In this document: piece after piece, positions 34,973 through 45,496 of the stretch
Layout: each line of letters begins with the position of its first letter
Position numbering within the stretch: position 1 is the first letter of the stretch
Source: an uncultured Lachnospiraceae bacterium
GTDB lineage: Bacteria; Bacillota; Clostridia; Lachnospirales; Lachnospiraceae
Length of the DNA: 64,000 bases
Direction of reading: 5' to 3'
Assembly: GCA_947176065.1 (NCBI GenBank)
Contig: CAMWPB010000004.1
Coordinates: 53,078 to 117,077 of the forward strand
Notes under the pieces: model-generated
What the model saw: the letters and a program-made list of their open reading frames with translations, nothing else
What the model was told of the DNA's origin: nothing
Databases searched by the model: none
Made by a program: the position numbers and the translations under genes

Positions 34973-36334
34973 CTATTGTTTGTGAGAAACATGCAGCGCC
35001 GATACGGTGCACAGTAATGTCTGCAGCATCTGACTGGCAAGCATACCCCACAGATACCCTTTGATACCGTAGATCGGGATGGCGAAAAATACGAACAGCA
35101 GGCGTAGCAGGAGACTTACCACACTGAAAAGGAAGGTCTGGATGGTCTTTCCGAGACCGTTTAGAATGCTGTTCAGGGTGCTCGCGATATACATAAAGGG
35201 ACAGATGAAGCTGAGCGTCAGAATAAAGCTGCCGGCCAGCTCCGAGTGAAAGAGCAGACGGCCGGCCATTCTTCCGAACAGCAGAAACAGGGCGGTGCAG
35301 AAAAAGCCCAGAAGGAGACAGCAGCGGATCGAGGTGAAAATGGCGCGCCGCACCGCGGTCCGGTTGCCGCTCGCGTCCGCCTCCGATACGATGGGCAGAA
35401 GCAGTACGGAGATGGAATTGGTGATGGCGGACGGAAACAGGATCAGGGGCAGGCTCATGCCGGTGAGCACGCCGTAGACGCTCAGGGCGTCGGCATTGCT
35501 GAGGCCGTATGCCAGCAGGCGGTTCGGGATATAGATCGCCTCCACGCTCTGCAGGAGGTTCAGTACCAGACGGTTAGCCGACAGGGGGACGGCGAGCTGT
35601 AAAAGTTGTCCTGTGATGCGCCGGTATACGGCGGTTATGGAGGAGAACGGTTTCTGCACCGAAACGTGTCCGCAGGCAGGAAATACCTGATGGGCGCGTG
35701 CAAGTATCGCCACCACGGAGACGATCATGGAGGCGCTTTCACCGATTACAAGCCCCACCACGGCGAAGCTGATAGTGGGTGTAAGTCCCTGCTTCTGGCA
35801 GATAAAATAAATCAGGTACACGCTTCCCACCCGGCAGACCTGTTCCGCAAGCTGGGAAAAGGCAGGGATGCCGGTCCTGCGGATACCGTAGAAGTAGCCG
35901 TTGATGCAGGAGTGCACGCTTGCCATGGGGATGGAGAGCGCGATGATACGAAGAAGCGGGGCAGTCCGGGGCTCCAGCAGGAGGCTTGCCGCAATCGGTT
36001 CCGCGTACACATAGATGCCGGACGCGCAGACTGCGGAGAGCGCCATCGCCAGCAGAAAACCGGCCCAGAGCGTGCGGAAGGAGCTTTTGTAATCGTGGGT
36101 GCTTGTTTCACTGGCCACATATTTGGAGATCGCAGTCTGAATGCCGGACACGGTCAGGGAAAAGGAGAGAGCCAGCACAGGGGAGATGAGCTGGTAGAGT
36201 CCCATGCCCTCTGCACCAAATACATTGGAGAGGAAAATACGGTAAAAAAAGCCGATAAAACGGCTCAGCAATCCGGTTAAAGTCAGAATAACGGTTCCGG
36301 CCACCAAAGGGTGATTCCATTTTTTAAACGTCAT
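34973..36334 (-). CDS. SpoVB-like polysaccharide flippase
   Basis: Membrane protein of 453 residues with about twelve to fourteen helices in the MOP superfamily. The N terminus, VILTLTGLLSRFIGFFYRIF followed by GAEGMGLYQLISPVLA, closely follows the stage V sporulation protein B pattern, required for spore cortex formation. It is a better SpoVB candidate than the protein at 10289-11998, but the two cannot be separated with certainty by eye. It is divergent from mnmA and downstream of no other gene on its strand. Confidence 0.85.
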   Translation of the reverse strand: MTFKKWNHPLVAGTVILTLTGLLSRFIGFFYRIFLSNVFGAEGMGLYQLISPVLALSFSLTVSGIQTAISKYVASETSTHDYKSSFRTLWAGFLLAMALSAVCASGIYVYAEPIAASLLLEPRTAPLLRIIALSIPMASVHSCINGYFYGIRRTGIPAFSQLAEQVCRVGSVYLIYFICQKQGLTPTISFAVVGLVIGESASMIVSVVAILARAHQVFPACGHVSVQKPFSSITAVYRRITGQLLQLAVPLSANRLVLNLLQSVEAIYIPNRLLAYGLSNADALSVYGVLTGMSLPLILFPSAITNSISVLLLPIVSEADASGNRTAVRRAIFTSIRCCLLLGFFCTALFLLFGRMAGRLLFHSELAGSFILTLSFICPFMYIASTLNSILNGLGKTIQTFLFSVVSLLLRLLFVFFAIPIYGIKGYLWGMLASQMLQTLLCTVSALHVSHKQ

Positions 36335-36449
36335 AGAGCACCATCTGCGTATGGGATATGGTTTATGTTTATGTGGGAATCATGGAGAATAGAATTTTAT
36401 CGTGATATATTATTAGAGACTGTTTTGATTAAGCGGTATAAAGGAGGTT

Positions 36450-37526
36450 ATGGTGAAAAAAGTAGTGGTGGGTATGTCCGGGGGCGTGGATTCCTCCGTG
36501 GCAGCCCTTTTATTGAAGAGACAGGGCTATGACGTGGTGGGGGTCACCATGCAGATCTGGCAGGCGGAAAGTCACGAAACGACAGGGGAGCAGGGAGGCT
36601 GCTGCGGCTTCAGCGCGGTGGAGGACGCCAGACGGGTGGCGGAAGTGCTGGGCATTCCCCACTATGTGATGAATTTCAGGCGGGAATTTCGGGAAAAAGT
36701 CATGGATTATTTTGTGGCGGAGTATCTGGCGGGCAGAACCCCAAACCCCTGCATCGCCTGCAACCGCTATGTGAAGTGGGAGGCCATGCTGCACAGAAGT
36801 CTCCAGATCGGGGCCGATTATATTGCCACGGGGCACTATGCCGGGATTGCCCGTCTGGAAAACGGCAGATATGCCATCCGCAGTGCGGTGACGGCGAAAA
36901 AAGACCAGACCTACGCACTCTACAGTCTGACGCAGGAGCAGCTGGCCCATACGCTGATGCCGGTCGGAGCGTACACGAAGGAGGAGATCCGGCAGCTGGC
37001 CGTGGAGGCGGGACTGCCTGTGGCGCACAAGCCGGACAGTCAGGAGATCTGTTTCATTCCCGACAATGACTATGCCGCCTTCATCGACCGGGAGGCGGGG
37101 GAGCGGGTGCCGAAGCCGGGCTGTTTTGTGACAAAGGACGGGGAAGTGTTGGGACGGCATCTGGGCATCACCCACTATACGGTGGGGCAGCGCAAGGGTC
37201 TGAACCTGGCCATGGGACGTCCTGTGTTTGTCACGGAAATCAGGCCTGAAACGGACGAAGTGGTGATCGGTGAGGCGGACGAGGTGTTCGGAGACATGCT
37301 GTACTGCGACCGCATCAACTATATGGGGATGGCGGATCTGCCAGAGCCCAGAGAGGTGACTGCCAAAATACGTTATGCCCACGGGGGCGAAAAATGTGTG
37401 ATTGAGAAAGCGGGGGAGGATCAGATCCGTGTCACATTCAAACAGCCCGTCCGGGCGATTACGCCGGGACAGGCCGTGGTATTCTACGAGGATGACTACG
37501 TACTTGGAGGCGGCACCATTATGTAG
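36450..37526 (+). CDS. mnmA: tRNA-specific 2-thiouridylase MnmA
   Basis: ATP-dependent enzyme that 2-thiolates uridine 34 of Lys, Glu and Gln tRNAs, with sulfur from a cysteine desulfurase. The 358-residue protein has the PP-loop [13 protein letters not shown] at residues 8-20, the catalytic Cys101 in NPCIACN and Cys201 in SQEICFIPD. The C-terminal beta-barrel is complete. AAGGAGG precedes the ATG. It overlaps the convergent GGDEF gene by 8 bases at the 3' end. Confidence 0.95.
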   Translation: MVKKVVVGMSGGVDSSVAALLLKRQGYDVVGVTMQIWQAESHETTGEQGGCCGFSAVEDARRVAEVLGIPHYVMNFRREFREKVMDYFVAEYLAGRTPNPCIACNRYVKWEAMLHRSLQIGADYIATGHYAGIARLENGRYAIRSAVTAKKDQTYALYSLTQEQLAHTLMPVGAYTKEEIRQLAVEAGLPVAHKPDSQEICFIPDNDYAAFIDREAGERVPKPGCFVTKDGEVLGRHLGITHYTVGQRKGLNLAMGRPVFVTEIRPETDEVVIGEADEVFGDMLYCDRINYMGMADLPEPREVTAKIRYAHGGEKCVIEKAGEDQIRVTFKQPVRAITPGQAVVFYEDDYVLGGGTIM

Positions 37527-39231
37527 CGCCCGATCGTTTTATAGCCTGTTTATTTTCATACATGCGGTCGTCCGCAAGCTGATAGATTTTTTCTATATTG
37601 CATTCCTTCGGACTGCAGGAGGCATAGCCGTAAGCGATGGACAGATGCAGGCCGGGTGTTTCTTCGTTTTTCAGAAGGATGTTACGCTTAAACTCTCCTA
37701 TCATGGAAGAGATTTTACCGGGATCGTCGGTTTCTACGATGGCGATAAACTCATCACCGCCCATCCGCGCAACAATACCGTGCGGTTCGAAAGCGTCGGC
37801 AATCACATTGGCGGCGCAGCGAATCAGGATATCGCCCTGCGCGTGCCCGTAGGTATCGTTGGTAGTTTTGAGATTGTTCAGGTCAAAGCAGAAAACCGTA
37901 TAGTCAGGATTTTCCATCTCCTTGATGCGGGTCATGTACTCCATACAGTAGCGGCGGTTGTGGATCTGCGTCAGCTCGTCCGTGTATGCGCTTTTGATCA
38001 GGAAATTCCGTTCCGTCTCCTGCATCATTTTCTGCGTCAGGTTGAGATAAAAGGAGACCAGAAGGATAAAGATAAAGATCACCAGCCCCACAGAGGCGAT
38101 GCCCTTTGTGGTGGAGATGGCGATGCCAAGATAGCGGTCAAAGTAATAGAAAGCCAGATCGTAGCACACACAGCCGGAGAGCACCAGCATACCGATCAGA
38201 AACAGCCGGTGGACAAGCTGTCGGCTGATCCGCAGGTTCATGGTTTCCACGATGATAAAATAGAGCAGATTGCACACAATCAAGATCTGCATATATTTCA
38301 GTGTGGCCGCGCAGTGTACCCGGTCTACGGCGTGAAGCCCCAGAAAGACGGAGGTTGCAAGGAGCTGTACCGCGAAGAGTATTCGGTATAACGTATACAT
38401 AAAAGGGCGGTTTAAGGCCAGCACATCCTCGCGCATGTAGATGATTAACGGGATGGGAGCCAGATACAGCGTCAGATATTCCAACAGACAGCTCGTATAG
38501 AGCGGCATGGCAAAAATCAGGAGTACATTGTAGTAGCAGAGTGTCCACAGTCCGATGCAGACGGAGAACAGGGAGACGCATAAAATGCGTGAAAATTTCC
38601 AGGAATACAGCAGGGCAAAAATGGTGATACAGCAGGTGACTACCCCGAAGATCGTCAGAAAACAGCCGAGAAACAGGGGGATCCTGTTTTCGGTCAGAAT
38701 GACGCGGTATATATTTTTCCATTCATAGATACGGATTGGATCGAAGCGGGAGAAAGCCTTGTCCTCCGCCACGGCAAACGAGAGCGTCAGTGTCTTTCCG
38801 GCGTAATTGTCCGGCAGATCAACGGGAAGATAACCGCTGCCCACCGTTTTACGCTGTTCGATCCTGTCAAGGCCGTATTGGTGGATCTGCTCCCCGTCCA
38901 GATAAACCGTGACGGCGGCCTGTTTGATCGGCAGGACAAGCGCGTGTCCGGTACAGTCCGTGTCCGCCGGAAAGGTTCTCTCCATGGTTATGGTATCGCC
39001 CTTGCTTACCGGGTCAAAGCGTAAGGAGTCCGGCGAAACATTGTGCCAGATGCGGTCGTTGATGGTAATATTCCAGCCGTCGTTGAGAGGGAGAAATTTC
39101 GAAATGGCATCATAATCGCGGGAAAACATGCCGTCGATAAAACGGGTGGTGAAATACAGGCTGAGCAGCGCATAGACGACAAACACCAGTTTTAAAACGG
39201 TTTTGCGGGTCAGTTTTTTCTTTTCTTTCAT
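37519..39231 (-). CDS. Membrane diguanylate cyclase (7TM-type sensor plus GGDEF)
   Basis: Protein of 570 residues. One N-terminal helix (about 10-30) is followed by an extracellular region of about 150 residues with a beta-sandwich look. Then come seven hydrophobic segments (about 200-410) and a cytoplasmic GGDEF domain, a 7TMR-DISM-like architecture. The active site appears intact: [20 protein letters not shown] and RMGGDEF near residue 490. No RxxD inhibitory site lies at the usual place. It would make cyclic di-GMP in response to an unknown external cue. An AGAGGA site precedes the ATG. Confidence 0.88.
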   Translation of the reverse strand: MKEKKKLTRKTVLKLVFVVYALLSLYFTTRFIDGMFSRDYDAISKFLPLNDGWNITINDRIWHNVSPDSLRFDPVSKGDTITMERTFPADTDCTGHALVLPIKQAAVTVYLDGEQIHQYGLDRIEQRKTVGSGYLPVDLPDNYAGKTLTLSFAVAEDKAFSRFDPIRIYEWKNIYRVILTENRIPLFLGCFLTIFGVVTCCITIFALLYSWKFSRILCVSLFSVCIGLWTLCYYNVLLIFAMPLYTSCLLEYLTLYLAPIPLIIYMREDVLALNRPFMYTLYRILFAVQLLATSVFLGLHAVDRVHCAATLKYMQILIVCNLLYFIIVETMNLRISRQLVHRLFLIGMLVLSGCVCYDLAFYYFDRYLGIAISTTKGIASVGLVIFIFILLVSFYLNLTQKMMQETERNFLIKSAYTDELTQIHNRRYCMEYMTRIKEMENPDYTVFCFDLNNLKTTNDTYGHAQGDILIRCAANVIADAFEPHGIVARMGGDEFIAIVETDDPGKISSMIGEFKRNILLKNEETPGLHLSIAYGYASCSPKECNIEKIYQLADDRMYENKQAIKRSGAT

Positions 39232-39261
39232 GGCAGAATCCTCTGTTGCTTTTCCGGCGGC

Positions 39262-40080
39262 TTACAATTTATGGAAAGAAGGGCTTCTCTTTTTATAGGT
39301 GGCATAATAGCGGAAACCGCAGTCCTTCAGAATCCCGGCGGCCCGGTCAAAGGCGTGGGCGATCTGGCCGGGTTCATGGGCGTCGCTCCCCGCAGTGACG
39401 ATCTCACCTCCGAGTTCGCGGTAGCGTTTCAGAATGCCGATGCAGGGATTGGGTTCCCGCATACCCCTTGCCAGAGCGGCGGTATTGACCTCGATTCCTT
39501 TTTCCATGGCGATCAGTTCCGTCAAAATCCTATCAAATATTTCACGGTACATCTCATAGGAGTAGCCCTGATCCTTCGTGGGACCGTAGCGCACCACATA
39601 GTCCAGATGGCCGTAAATGTCGAAATTGCCGTAAACCTTCAGATTTTCCAGAATGGATGTGAAGTATTCCAGATAGGCTTCCTCCTGCGGACGCCCTTCA
39701 TAAAAAGCGGGATAATAGGGGTCTTTTCCGTTACACAGATGGGAGGAACCGATGACGAAGTCGTAGTCATGTTCTTTGACAAAGACCGCGTTTCTTTTGG
39801 AGAGATGGGGCTGTAAGCCAAGCTCAACGCCAAAAAAAAGTGCGATTTTATCCATGTATTTTTCACGGAGTTTCAGGAAATCATAGAGATAGGCATCGGG
39901 ATTTACTTCAAAAAATCCGGCTGTTTCGCGGGCAGTTACCGGATAGTCAAAATCGTTGTGTTCCGTAAAGCACATTTCGGTCAGTCCCAGCTCGATTCCC
40001 TTAAGGATCATATGCTCCATGGGTGTGTCGGAATCCCCGGAAAAAGAAGAATGAAGGTGAAAGTCTGCGGTGATCGGCAT
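39262..40080 (-). CDS. PHP-family phosphatase, HisJ-type histidinol-phosphatase
   Basis: Metal-dependent phosphoesterase of about 272 residues. The trinuclear metal ligands are spread over ADFHLHSSFSGD, FTEHNDFD, GSSHL, GHLDYVV and GSDAHEP, the complete PHP set. Closest by pattern is the histidinol-phosphatase HisJ/HisK group. No other his genes are present, so a different phosphate ester is possible. The start at 40080 follows AGAGGGG; an upstream in-frame ATG at 40110 is less likely. It ends 30 bases before the GGDEF gene and is probably co-transcribed with it. Confidence 0.85.
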   Translation of the reverse strand: MPITADFHLHSSFSGDSDTPMEHMILKGIELGLTEMCFTEHNDFDYPVTARETAGFFEVNPDAYLYDFLKLREKYMDKIALFFGVELGLQPHLSKRNAVFVKEHDYDFVIGSSHLCNGKDPYYPAFYEGRPQEEAYLEYFTSILENLKVYGNFDIYGHLDYVVRYGPTKDQGYSYEMYREIFDRILTELIAMEKGIEVNTAALARGMREPNPCIGILKRYRELGGEIVTAGSDAHEPGQIAHAFDRAAGILKDCGFRYYATYKKRSPSFHKL

Positions 40081-40163
40081 AGCGGTATCCCCTCTGGTAA
40101 AAATTCTCATTTATTTTTGAATTACGTCTTGAATTTTCAGGACAAATTGGGTAAAATGAAATC

Positions 40164-40213
40164 GTTGACAAAATTTTGTCAATCTTATCCAGTCCGATTG
40201 ACAAAATTATATA
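40164..40213 (+). promoter_or_regulatory. Palindromic control region before gap
   Basis: TTGACAAAATTTTGTCAA (40164-40181) is a perfect 18-base palindrome. Its left half recurs directly at 40198-40208 as TTGACAAAATT, 34 bases downstream, and runs into TATATA (40208-40213). The -35/-10 assignment is not clear. A regulator binding these repeats is plausible; no cggR-like gene lies nearby. Confidence 0.55.
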
Positions 40214-40254
40214 GCAAAGGTTACAAAAAATCAATATTTTAGGAGGAACGAAAA

Positions 40255-41256
40255 ATGGCAGTAAGAGTAGCAATCAATGGTTTTGGCCGTATCGGTCGTC
40301 TTGCATTCAGACAGATGTTTGGGGCAGAGGGTTATGAGGTTGTGGCAATCAACGATCTGACAAGCCCTAAGATGCTGGCACACCTGTTAAAGTACGATTC
40401 TTCCCAGGGTAAATACGCACTGGCAGATACTGTATCCGCAGGTGAGGATTCCATCACGGTTGACGGTAAGACATTAAAGATCTACAAAGAGCCCGATGCA
40501 AACAACTGCCCTTGGGGTGAGCTCAAGGTTGACGTTGTTCTGGAGTGCTCCGGCTTCTACACCAGCAAAGAGAAGGCTCAGGCTCATATCAATGCCGGCG
40601 CTAGAAAAGTTGTTATCTCTGCTCCTGCAGGAAACGACCTGCCTACTATCGTATACAATGTAAACCACGAGACACTGAAGGCTTCCGATACCATCATTTC
40701 CGCAGCATCCTGCACCACGAACTGTCTGGCTCCCATGGCTAAGGCGCTCAACGATCTGGCAGGCATCAAGTCCGGTATCATGAGCACGATCCACGCTTAC
40801 ACAGGCGATCAGATGATCCTTGACGGCCCTCAGAGAAAGGGTGACCTGAGAAGATCCCGCGCAGGCGCGATCAACATCGTTCCCAACAGCACCGGCGCAG
40901 CAAAGGCTATCGGCCTTGTTATCCCTGAGCTGAACGGCAAGCTGATCGGTTCCGCACAGCGTGTTCCTACCCCTACAGGTTCCACCACCATTCTGGTTGC
41001 AACCGTAGAGAAGTCCGTAACCAAGGATGAGATCAACGCAGCGATGAAGGCAGCAGCTACAGAGTCCTTCGCTTACAATGAGGATGAGATCGTTTCTTCC
41101 GATATCGTAGGCAGCACCTATGGTTCCATCTTCGACGCTACCCAGACTATGGTTGGCGAGGACAATCTGGTACAGGTTGTTTCCTGGTATGACAATGAGA
41201 ACAGCTACACCTCTCAGATGGTTCGTACCATCAAGTATTTCTCTGAGTTAAACTAA
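40255..41256 (+). CDS. gapA: Glyceraldehyde-3-phosphate dehydrogenase
   Basis: Glycolytic NAD-dependent enzyme of 333 residues. The Rossmann motif [10 protein letters not shown] begins at residue 9, and Asp34 in AINDLTS indicates NAD preference. The catalytic Cys153 is in [12 protein letters not shown]. Its codon choice is markedly biased compared with neighbours, as expected for a very highly expressed gene. AGGAGG lies 8 bases before the ATG. It heads a gap-pgk-tpiA cluster. Confidence 0.97.
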   Translation: MAVRVAINGFGRIGRLAFRQMFGAEGYEVVAINDLTSPKMLAHLLKYDSSQGKYALADTVSAGEDSITVDGKTLKIYKEPDANNCPWGELKVDVVLECSGFYTSKEKAQAHINAGARKVVISAPAGNDLPTIVYNVNHETLKASDTIISAASCTTNCLAPMAKALNDLAGIKSGIMSTIHAYTGDQMILDGPQRKGDLRRSRAGAINIVPNSTGAAKAIGLVIPELNGKLIGSAQRVPTPTGSTTILVATVEKSVTKDEINAAMKAAATESFAYNEDEIVSSDIVGSTYGSIFDATQTMVGEDNLVQVVSWYDNENSYTSQMVRTIKYFSELN

Positions 41257-41278
41257 GAAGCAGAAAATAGAGAGAGAA

Positions 41279-41316
41279 TCAAAGAGGCTCGGCCGCTGGG
41301 CCGGGTCTCTTTTCGG
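41279..41316 (+). terminator. Hairpin between gap and pgk
   Basis: Stem AGAGGCTCGGCC with GGCCGGGTCTCT, followed by TTTT and then CGG. It could partly terminate or process the transcript and so set a higher gap than pgk level. The T run is short. Confidence 0.55.
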
Positions 41317-41351
41317 TAAGAAATCGTTTCATGGAAAAGGAGGATATACAA

Positions 41352-42584
41352 ATGTCATTAAACAAGAAATCGGTAGACGATATCAACGTTAAGGGCAAAC
41401 GCGTTCTGGTGAGATGCGACTTTAACGTACCCCTGAAGGAAGGCAAGATCACGGACGAGACCCGTATCGTGGCTGCGCTTCCCACCATTAATAAGCTCCT
41501 TGCTGACGGCGGCAAGGTAATTCTTTGCTCTCATCTGGGCAAGGTTAAGAACGGCCCCAACGAGGGCGAGTCTCTGGCTCCCGTGGCGGAGAGACTTTCC
41601 GAGAAGCTTGGCAAGTCCGTTAATTTCGTAAAGGATGACAACGTAACCGGCGAGGCTGCTACGGCTGCTGTTGCGGCTATGAACGAAGGTGATGTGGTTC
41701 TCTTACAGAATACCCGTTTCCGCGGCAAGGAGGAGACTAAGCCCAAGGAGGCAGGAGAGGCTTTTGCGAAAGAGCTGGCTGATCTGGCTGACGTTTATGT
41801 GTGCGACGCTTTCGGTTCCGCTCACAGAGCACATGCGTCCGTTGCTGTTGTTACCAAGTATATCACAGAGAAGGGCGGCGAGAATGCTGTCGGCTATCTG
41901 ATGCAGAAAGAGATTGATTTCCTCGGCAACGCTGTGGAGAATCCCGTAAGACCTTTCGTGGCGATCCTCGGCGGCGCGAAGGTTGCGGATAAGTTAAACG
42001 TAATCAACAATCTGTTAGAGAAGTGCGATACCCTGATTATCGGCGGCGGTATGGCTTTCACCTTCTTAAAGGCGAAGGGCTATGAGATCGGCAACTCTCT
42101 GGTAGACGATGAGAAGCTTGACTACTGTAAAGAGATGATGGAGAAGGCGGAGAAGCTGGGTAAGCAGCTCTTACTTCCCATTGACACAGGTGTGGCATCC
42201 GGGTTCCCGAACCCCATCGACGCGCCTATCGATGTAGAGTATGTAGATTCCGACAAGATTCCTGCAGATAAGGAAGGTCTTGATATCGGTCCCAAGACAC
42301 AGGAGCTTTTCGCGAACGCAGTAAAGAGCGCAAAGACCGTTGTATGGAACGGCCCCATGGGCGTGTTCGAGAATCCTACTCTGGCTAAGGGTACCATCGC
42401 TGTTGCAAAGGCTCTGGCTGAGACGGATGCTACCACCATCATCGGCGGCGGTGATTCCGCGGCGGCATGCAACCAGCTCGGTTTTGCAGACAAGATGTCC
42501 CACATTTCCACAGGCGGCGGCGCTTCCCTTGAGTTCTTAGAGGGCAAGGAGCTTCCCGGCGTAGTGGCAGCAGATGATAAGTAA
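41352..42584 (+). CDS. pgk: Phosphoglycerate kinase
   Basis: Glycolytic enzyme of 410 residues that makes ATP from 1,3-bisphosphoglycerate. The N-terminal signature [19 protein letters not shown], the [12 protein letters not shown] region, and the C-terminal nucleotide site [13 protein letters not shown] with [14 protein letters not shown] are intact. The ATG at 41352 has AAGGAGG 8 bases upstream; an earlier in-frame ATG at 41331 lacks such a site. Codon use is strongly biased as in gap and tpiA. Confidence 0.96.
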   Translation: MSLNKKSVDDINVKGKRVLVRCDFNVPLKEGKITDETRIVAALPTINKLLADGGKVILCSHLGKVKNGPNEGESLAPVAERLSEKLGKSVNFVKDDNVTGEAATAAVAAMNEGDVVLLQNTRFRGKEETKPKEAGEAFAKELADLADVYVCDAFGSAHRAHASVAVVTKYITEKGGENAVGYLMQKEIDFLGNAVENPVRPFVAILGGAKVADKLNVINNLLEKCDTLIIGGGMAFTFLKAKGYEIGNSLVDDEKLDYCKEMMEKAEKLGKQLLLPIDTGVASGFPNPIDAPIDVEYVDSDKIPADKEGLDIGPKTQELFANAVKSAKTVVWNGPMGVFENPTLAKGTIAVAKALAETDATTIIGGGDSAAACNQLGFADKMSHISTGGGASLEFLEGKELPGVVAADDK

Positions 42585-42611
42585 AATATAAAATATAAGG
42601 AGATTACTACA

Positions 42612-43358
42612 ATGGCTAGAAGAAGAATTATCGCCGGCAACTGGAAGATGAACATGACTCCCAGCGAGGCTGTTGCGCTCTGCGCGACATTAAAGGATCT
42701 GGTAGTGAACGATGCGGTTGACGTGGTTTACTGCGTGCCCGCGATCGACATTGTACCTGTGGCGCAGGCCGTGAAGGGCACCAATGTACATGTGGGCGCC
42801 GAGAACTTCTATATCGAGGACAAGGGCGCTTACACGGGCGAAATTTCCGCTCCCATGCTGAAAGACGCGGGCGTGGAGTACGTGATCATCGGCCACTCCG
42901 AGAGAAGAGAGTACTTCAAGGAGGACGACGCTTTCCTGAACAAGAAAGTGCTTAAGGCGCTGGAGGCAGGCCTTGTGCCGATCCTCTGCTGCGGCGAGTC
43001 CTTAGAGCAGAGAGAGATGAACGTGACCATGGATTGGATCAGATTGCAGATCAAGTCCGATCTGGCAGGGGTTACCGCTGATCAGGTGAAGGGCATGGTA
43101 ATCGCTTACGAGCCGATCTGGGCAATCGGAACCGGCAAGACCGCTACTTCCGATCAGGCGCAGGAAGTCTGCAAGGGCATCCGCGACTGCATCGCTGAGA
43201 TGTACGATGAGGCTACCGCAGAGGCAGTGCGCATCCAGTACGGCGGCTCCATGAATGCATCCAATGCGGCGGAGCTTCTGTCCAAACCCGATATCGACGG
43301 CGGCCTGATCGGCGGCGCATCCTTAAAGCCTGATTTCGGTCAGATCGTGAACGCTTAA
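42612..43358 (+). CDS. tpiA: Triosephosphate isomerase
   Basis: Interconverts dihydroxyacetone phosphate and glyceraldehyde 3-phosphate. The 248-residue TIM barrel has the substrate Lys in GNWKMN, His95 in IIGHSERRE and the catalytic Glu167 in [12 protein letters not shown]. The C-terminal phosphate loops [10 protein letters not shown] and GGLIGGASL are present. It starts 27 bases after pgk with AAGGAGA upstream. The cluster lacks gpm and eno, which must be elsewhere. Confidence 0.97.
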   Translation: MARRRIIAGNWKMNMTPSEAVALCATLKDLVVNDAVDVVYCVPAIDIVPVAQAVKGTNVHVGAENFYIEDKGAYTGEISAPMLKDAGVEYVIIGHSERREYFKEDDAFLNKKVLKALEAGLVPILCCGESLEQREMNVTMDWIRLQIKSDLAGVTADQVKGMVIAYEPIWAIGTGKTATSDQAQEVCKGIRDCIAEMYDEATAEAVRIQYGGSMNASNAAELLSKPDIDGGLIGGASLKPDFGQIVNA

Positions 43359-43400
43359 AAAAGGCGTTTTGCAGAGCTATAGAGCATGAAAGATTCATAG

Positions 43401-43447
43401 GAACTCACTTCGACAATGTCATACTGATCGGAGTGAGTTCTTTCGTT
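43401..43447 (+). terminator. Intrinsic terminator after tpiA
   Basis: Stem GAACTCACT (43401-43409) with AGTGAGTTC (43432-43440), followed by a short T-rich stretch. It marks the end of the glycolytic cluster before the two-component locus. Confidence 0.7.
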
Positions 43448-43527
43448 ATGGTGGCGTATTGCCGGATAACATGGTACGATATAAAAAACGGCGTACGGAC
43501 TGAAATAAAAGGGACAACGGTGGAATT

Positions 43528-45345
43528 ATGAGCAGAATACAGAAGCTGGCCATGCGTTTTAACAGGATTCCCATCAGGAAACAGCTATATCGGATCTATA
43601 CGGTTGTGGTTGTGGTACCTATTCTCCTGATTGGGTCTTTCCTGCTTATGTACACACATCATATGATGGAAAACTACTATACGGATCTGTTGGAGGCGGA
43701 TAATTACCGGGTGAGAAACATTCTCTTTGATATAACCAGAGAGGTTTACGGCATATCCCGGGATATTTCTTTTGACGACGGTGTGCGGACCATTCTGTCG
43801 GGTGAGTTTGGGAGCAGGCAGGAATATATGAGGGCGGTTGACCGGAACGAGGTATTGAGCCGCTATGCTTCAACTTACGCAGAAGTCTCCAAGATCGAAA
43901 TATATACGGACAATCCGTCGCTGTCAGATTATAAACAGTTTGTACGGATAGACGAGAATATAGAGGAGACACAATGGTATCGGCGTGCGATGGAGCAGGC
44001 GGGGGTTTTCTGGCAGGCGGTGCCGTGGGAGGATGGCTATCGTGACAGGAACTGGGAGCTTTGTCTCGTGAAAAGGGTTCAGCTTATCAATTCGCCTTAC
44101 CACGCGGCGCTTGTGATACATATAGATTCCAACTATCTGCAGGTATGGGTGGACAATACCGAGTACGGCAGCGTCATGTCGGTAGACAGGGGCGCCGTGT
44201 TTTACAGCTCCGATCGGAAGAGAAACGGGAAAGGACAGCCGCTGACGATTGCATTTGATGAGTCGTATTTCCAGTATGCGGGGCGGATCAGGATAGACGG
44301 ACATCAGTGCTTTGTCAATGTATCCACGCTGCATGCTTATCAGTCCGGCTCCAAAATTTACATATGTACACTGGACAGGCATGGATATGACCATATACGG
44401 AATGTTTTGTATATATGTGGGGCGATCATTGCGGTGGCATTGATTATACCCGGCATTTTGATTCATATTTTTACAAATTATTTTACAGGGCGGGTGCGTC
44501 TTCTACGGCAGGAGATGCATAAGGTGAGTAATCAGGATTATGAGCTGATTCCCGCTTTCCGGGGCAGTGACGAACTGTCGGAGGCGTTTGGCGACCTGCA
44601 GGTCATGGTCGGCAATATCAAGGAGCAGGAGGCCCGCGCGTATGAAGCGCAGATTAAGGAGCAGGCGCTTTTAATCCGGCAGCAGGAGATGGAATTCAAG
44701 ATGCTTGCCAGCCAGATTAATCCCCATTTTCTGTATAATACGCTGGAAACCATACGCATGAAAGCGCTTACGGCGGGAGACCGTGAGGCGGCTACGGCGA
44801 TTAAGCTGTTAGGAAAGTCCATGCGTTATGTGCTGGAAAATATGGGGACATCATACACTACGCTGGAGGCGGAATTAAAGCATGTGGATGAATATATGGA
44901 GATACAGAAGCTCCGCTTCGGCAGCAGAATCGGCTATCAGAAGAACATAGCGGAGGGGGTTGAGCTTTCACACTGTGCCATTCTGCCCCTGCTTTTGCAG
45001 CCAGTGGTGGAAAATGCGGTCGTGCACGGTCTGGATGAGACGGAGGAAAACGGAATGATCGTTATTTCTGTCTATACCAAAAAGCCGGATGATACGGAGC
45101 TTCTTTTGATTGATGTGGACGATAACGGCTGCGGCATGTCGGAAGAAGCGCTCAATAAGTTAAGAACGGACATTGAGATCCGGGACATGAGCCGGAGCAA
45201 GAGTATAGGGCTGTACAATATCAACCAGCGTATGAAGCTGCATTACGGGGAGGGATACCGTCTGCATATGTATTCGGAGCGGGGAATGGGCACCAGAGTA
45301 CGGCTGATGATTCCGAAAAAAGCGATGGAGAATCAAAAAAGATAA
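43528..45345 (+). CDS. YesM-type sensor histidine kinase
   Basis: Membrane histidine kinase of 605 residues. It has membrane helices near 22-46 and 293-318 around an extracellular domain of about 240 residues, then HAMP. The His_kinase domain has the phospho-acceptor His400 in INPHFLYNTLETIRM, and the ATPase domain has N-box NAVVHGLDE and DNGCGMSEEA. This type pairs with YesN/AraC response regulators; such a regulator is encoded at 49104-50900. The ABC importer genes in between suggest that it senses a sugar or oligosaccharide. Confidence 0.92.
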   Translation: MSRIQKLAMRFNRIPIRKQLYRIYTVVVVVPILLIGSFLLMYTHHMMENYYTDLLEADNYRVRNILFDITREVYGISRDISFDDGVRTILSGEFGSRQEYMRAVDRNEVLSRYASTYAEVSKIEIYTDNPSLSDYKQFVRIDENIEETQWYRRAMEQAGVFWQAVPWEDGYRDRNWELCLVKRVQLINSPYHAALVIHIDSNYLQVWVDNTEYGSVMSVDRGAVFYSSDRKRNGKGQPLTIAFDESYFQYAGRIRIDGHQCFVNVSTLHAYQSGSKIYICTLDRHGYDHIRNVLYICGAIIAVALIIPGILIHIFTNYFTGRVRLLRQEMHKVSNQDYELIPAFRGSDELSEAFGDLQVMVGNIKEQEARAYEAQIKEQALLIRQQEMEFKMLASQINPHFLYNTLETIRMKALTAGDREAATAIKLLGKSMRYVLENMGTSYTTLEAELKHVDEYMEIQKLRFGSRIGYQKNIAEGVELSHCAILPLLLQPVVENAVVHGLDETEENGMIVISVYTKKPDDTELLLIDVDDNGCGMSEEALNKLRTDIEIRDMSRSKSIGLYNINQRMKLHYGEGYRLHMYSERGMGTRVRLMIPKKAMENQKR

Positions 45346-45496
45346 AAAAATGACAGTATTTTTTCTCCATTCTGTTCGGTATTCATAAGTTTATCATTTT
45401 TTTATAATAGATGCATCAAGGGAAATGGGCGGGCGCACATTTTCAATGGTGCATTTTTTCTTTTCCCTGAAAACTGTGAGGAAAGGGTGGCGGGAG

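Noticed and set aside
33837..35051. N-terminally extended DAHP synthase of 404 residues
   Set aside because: The first 62 residues have no family similarity, and a GGAGGT site marks the normal start at 34865.
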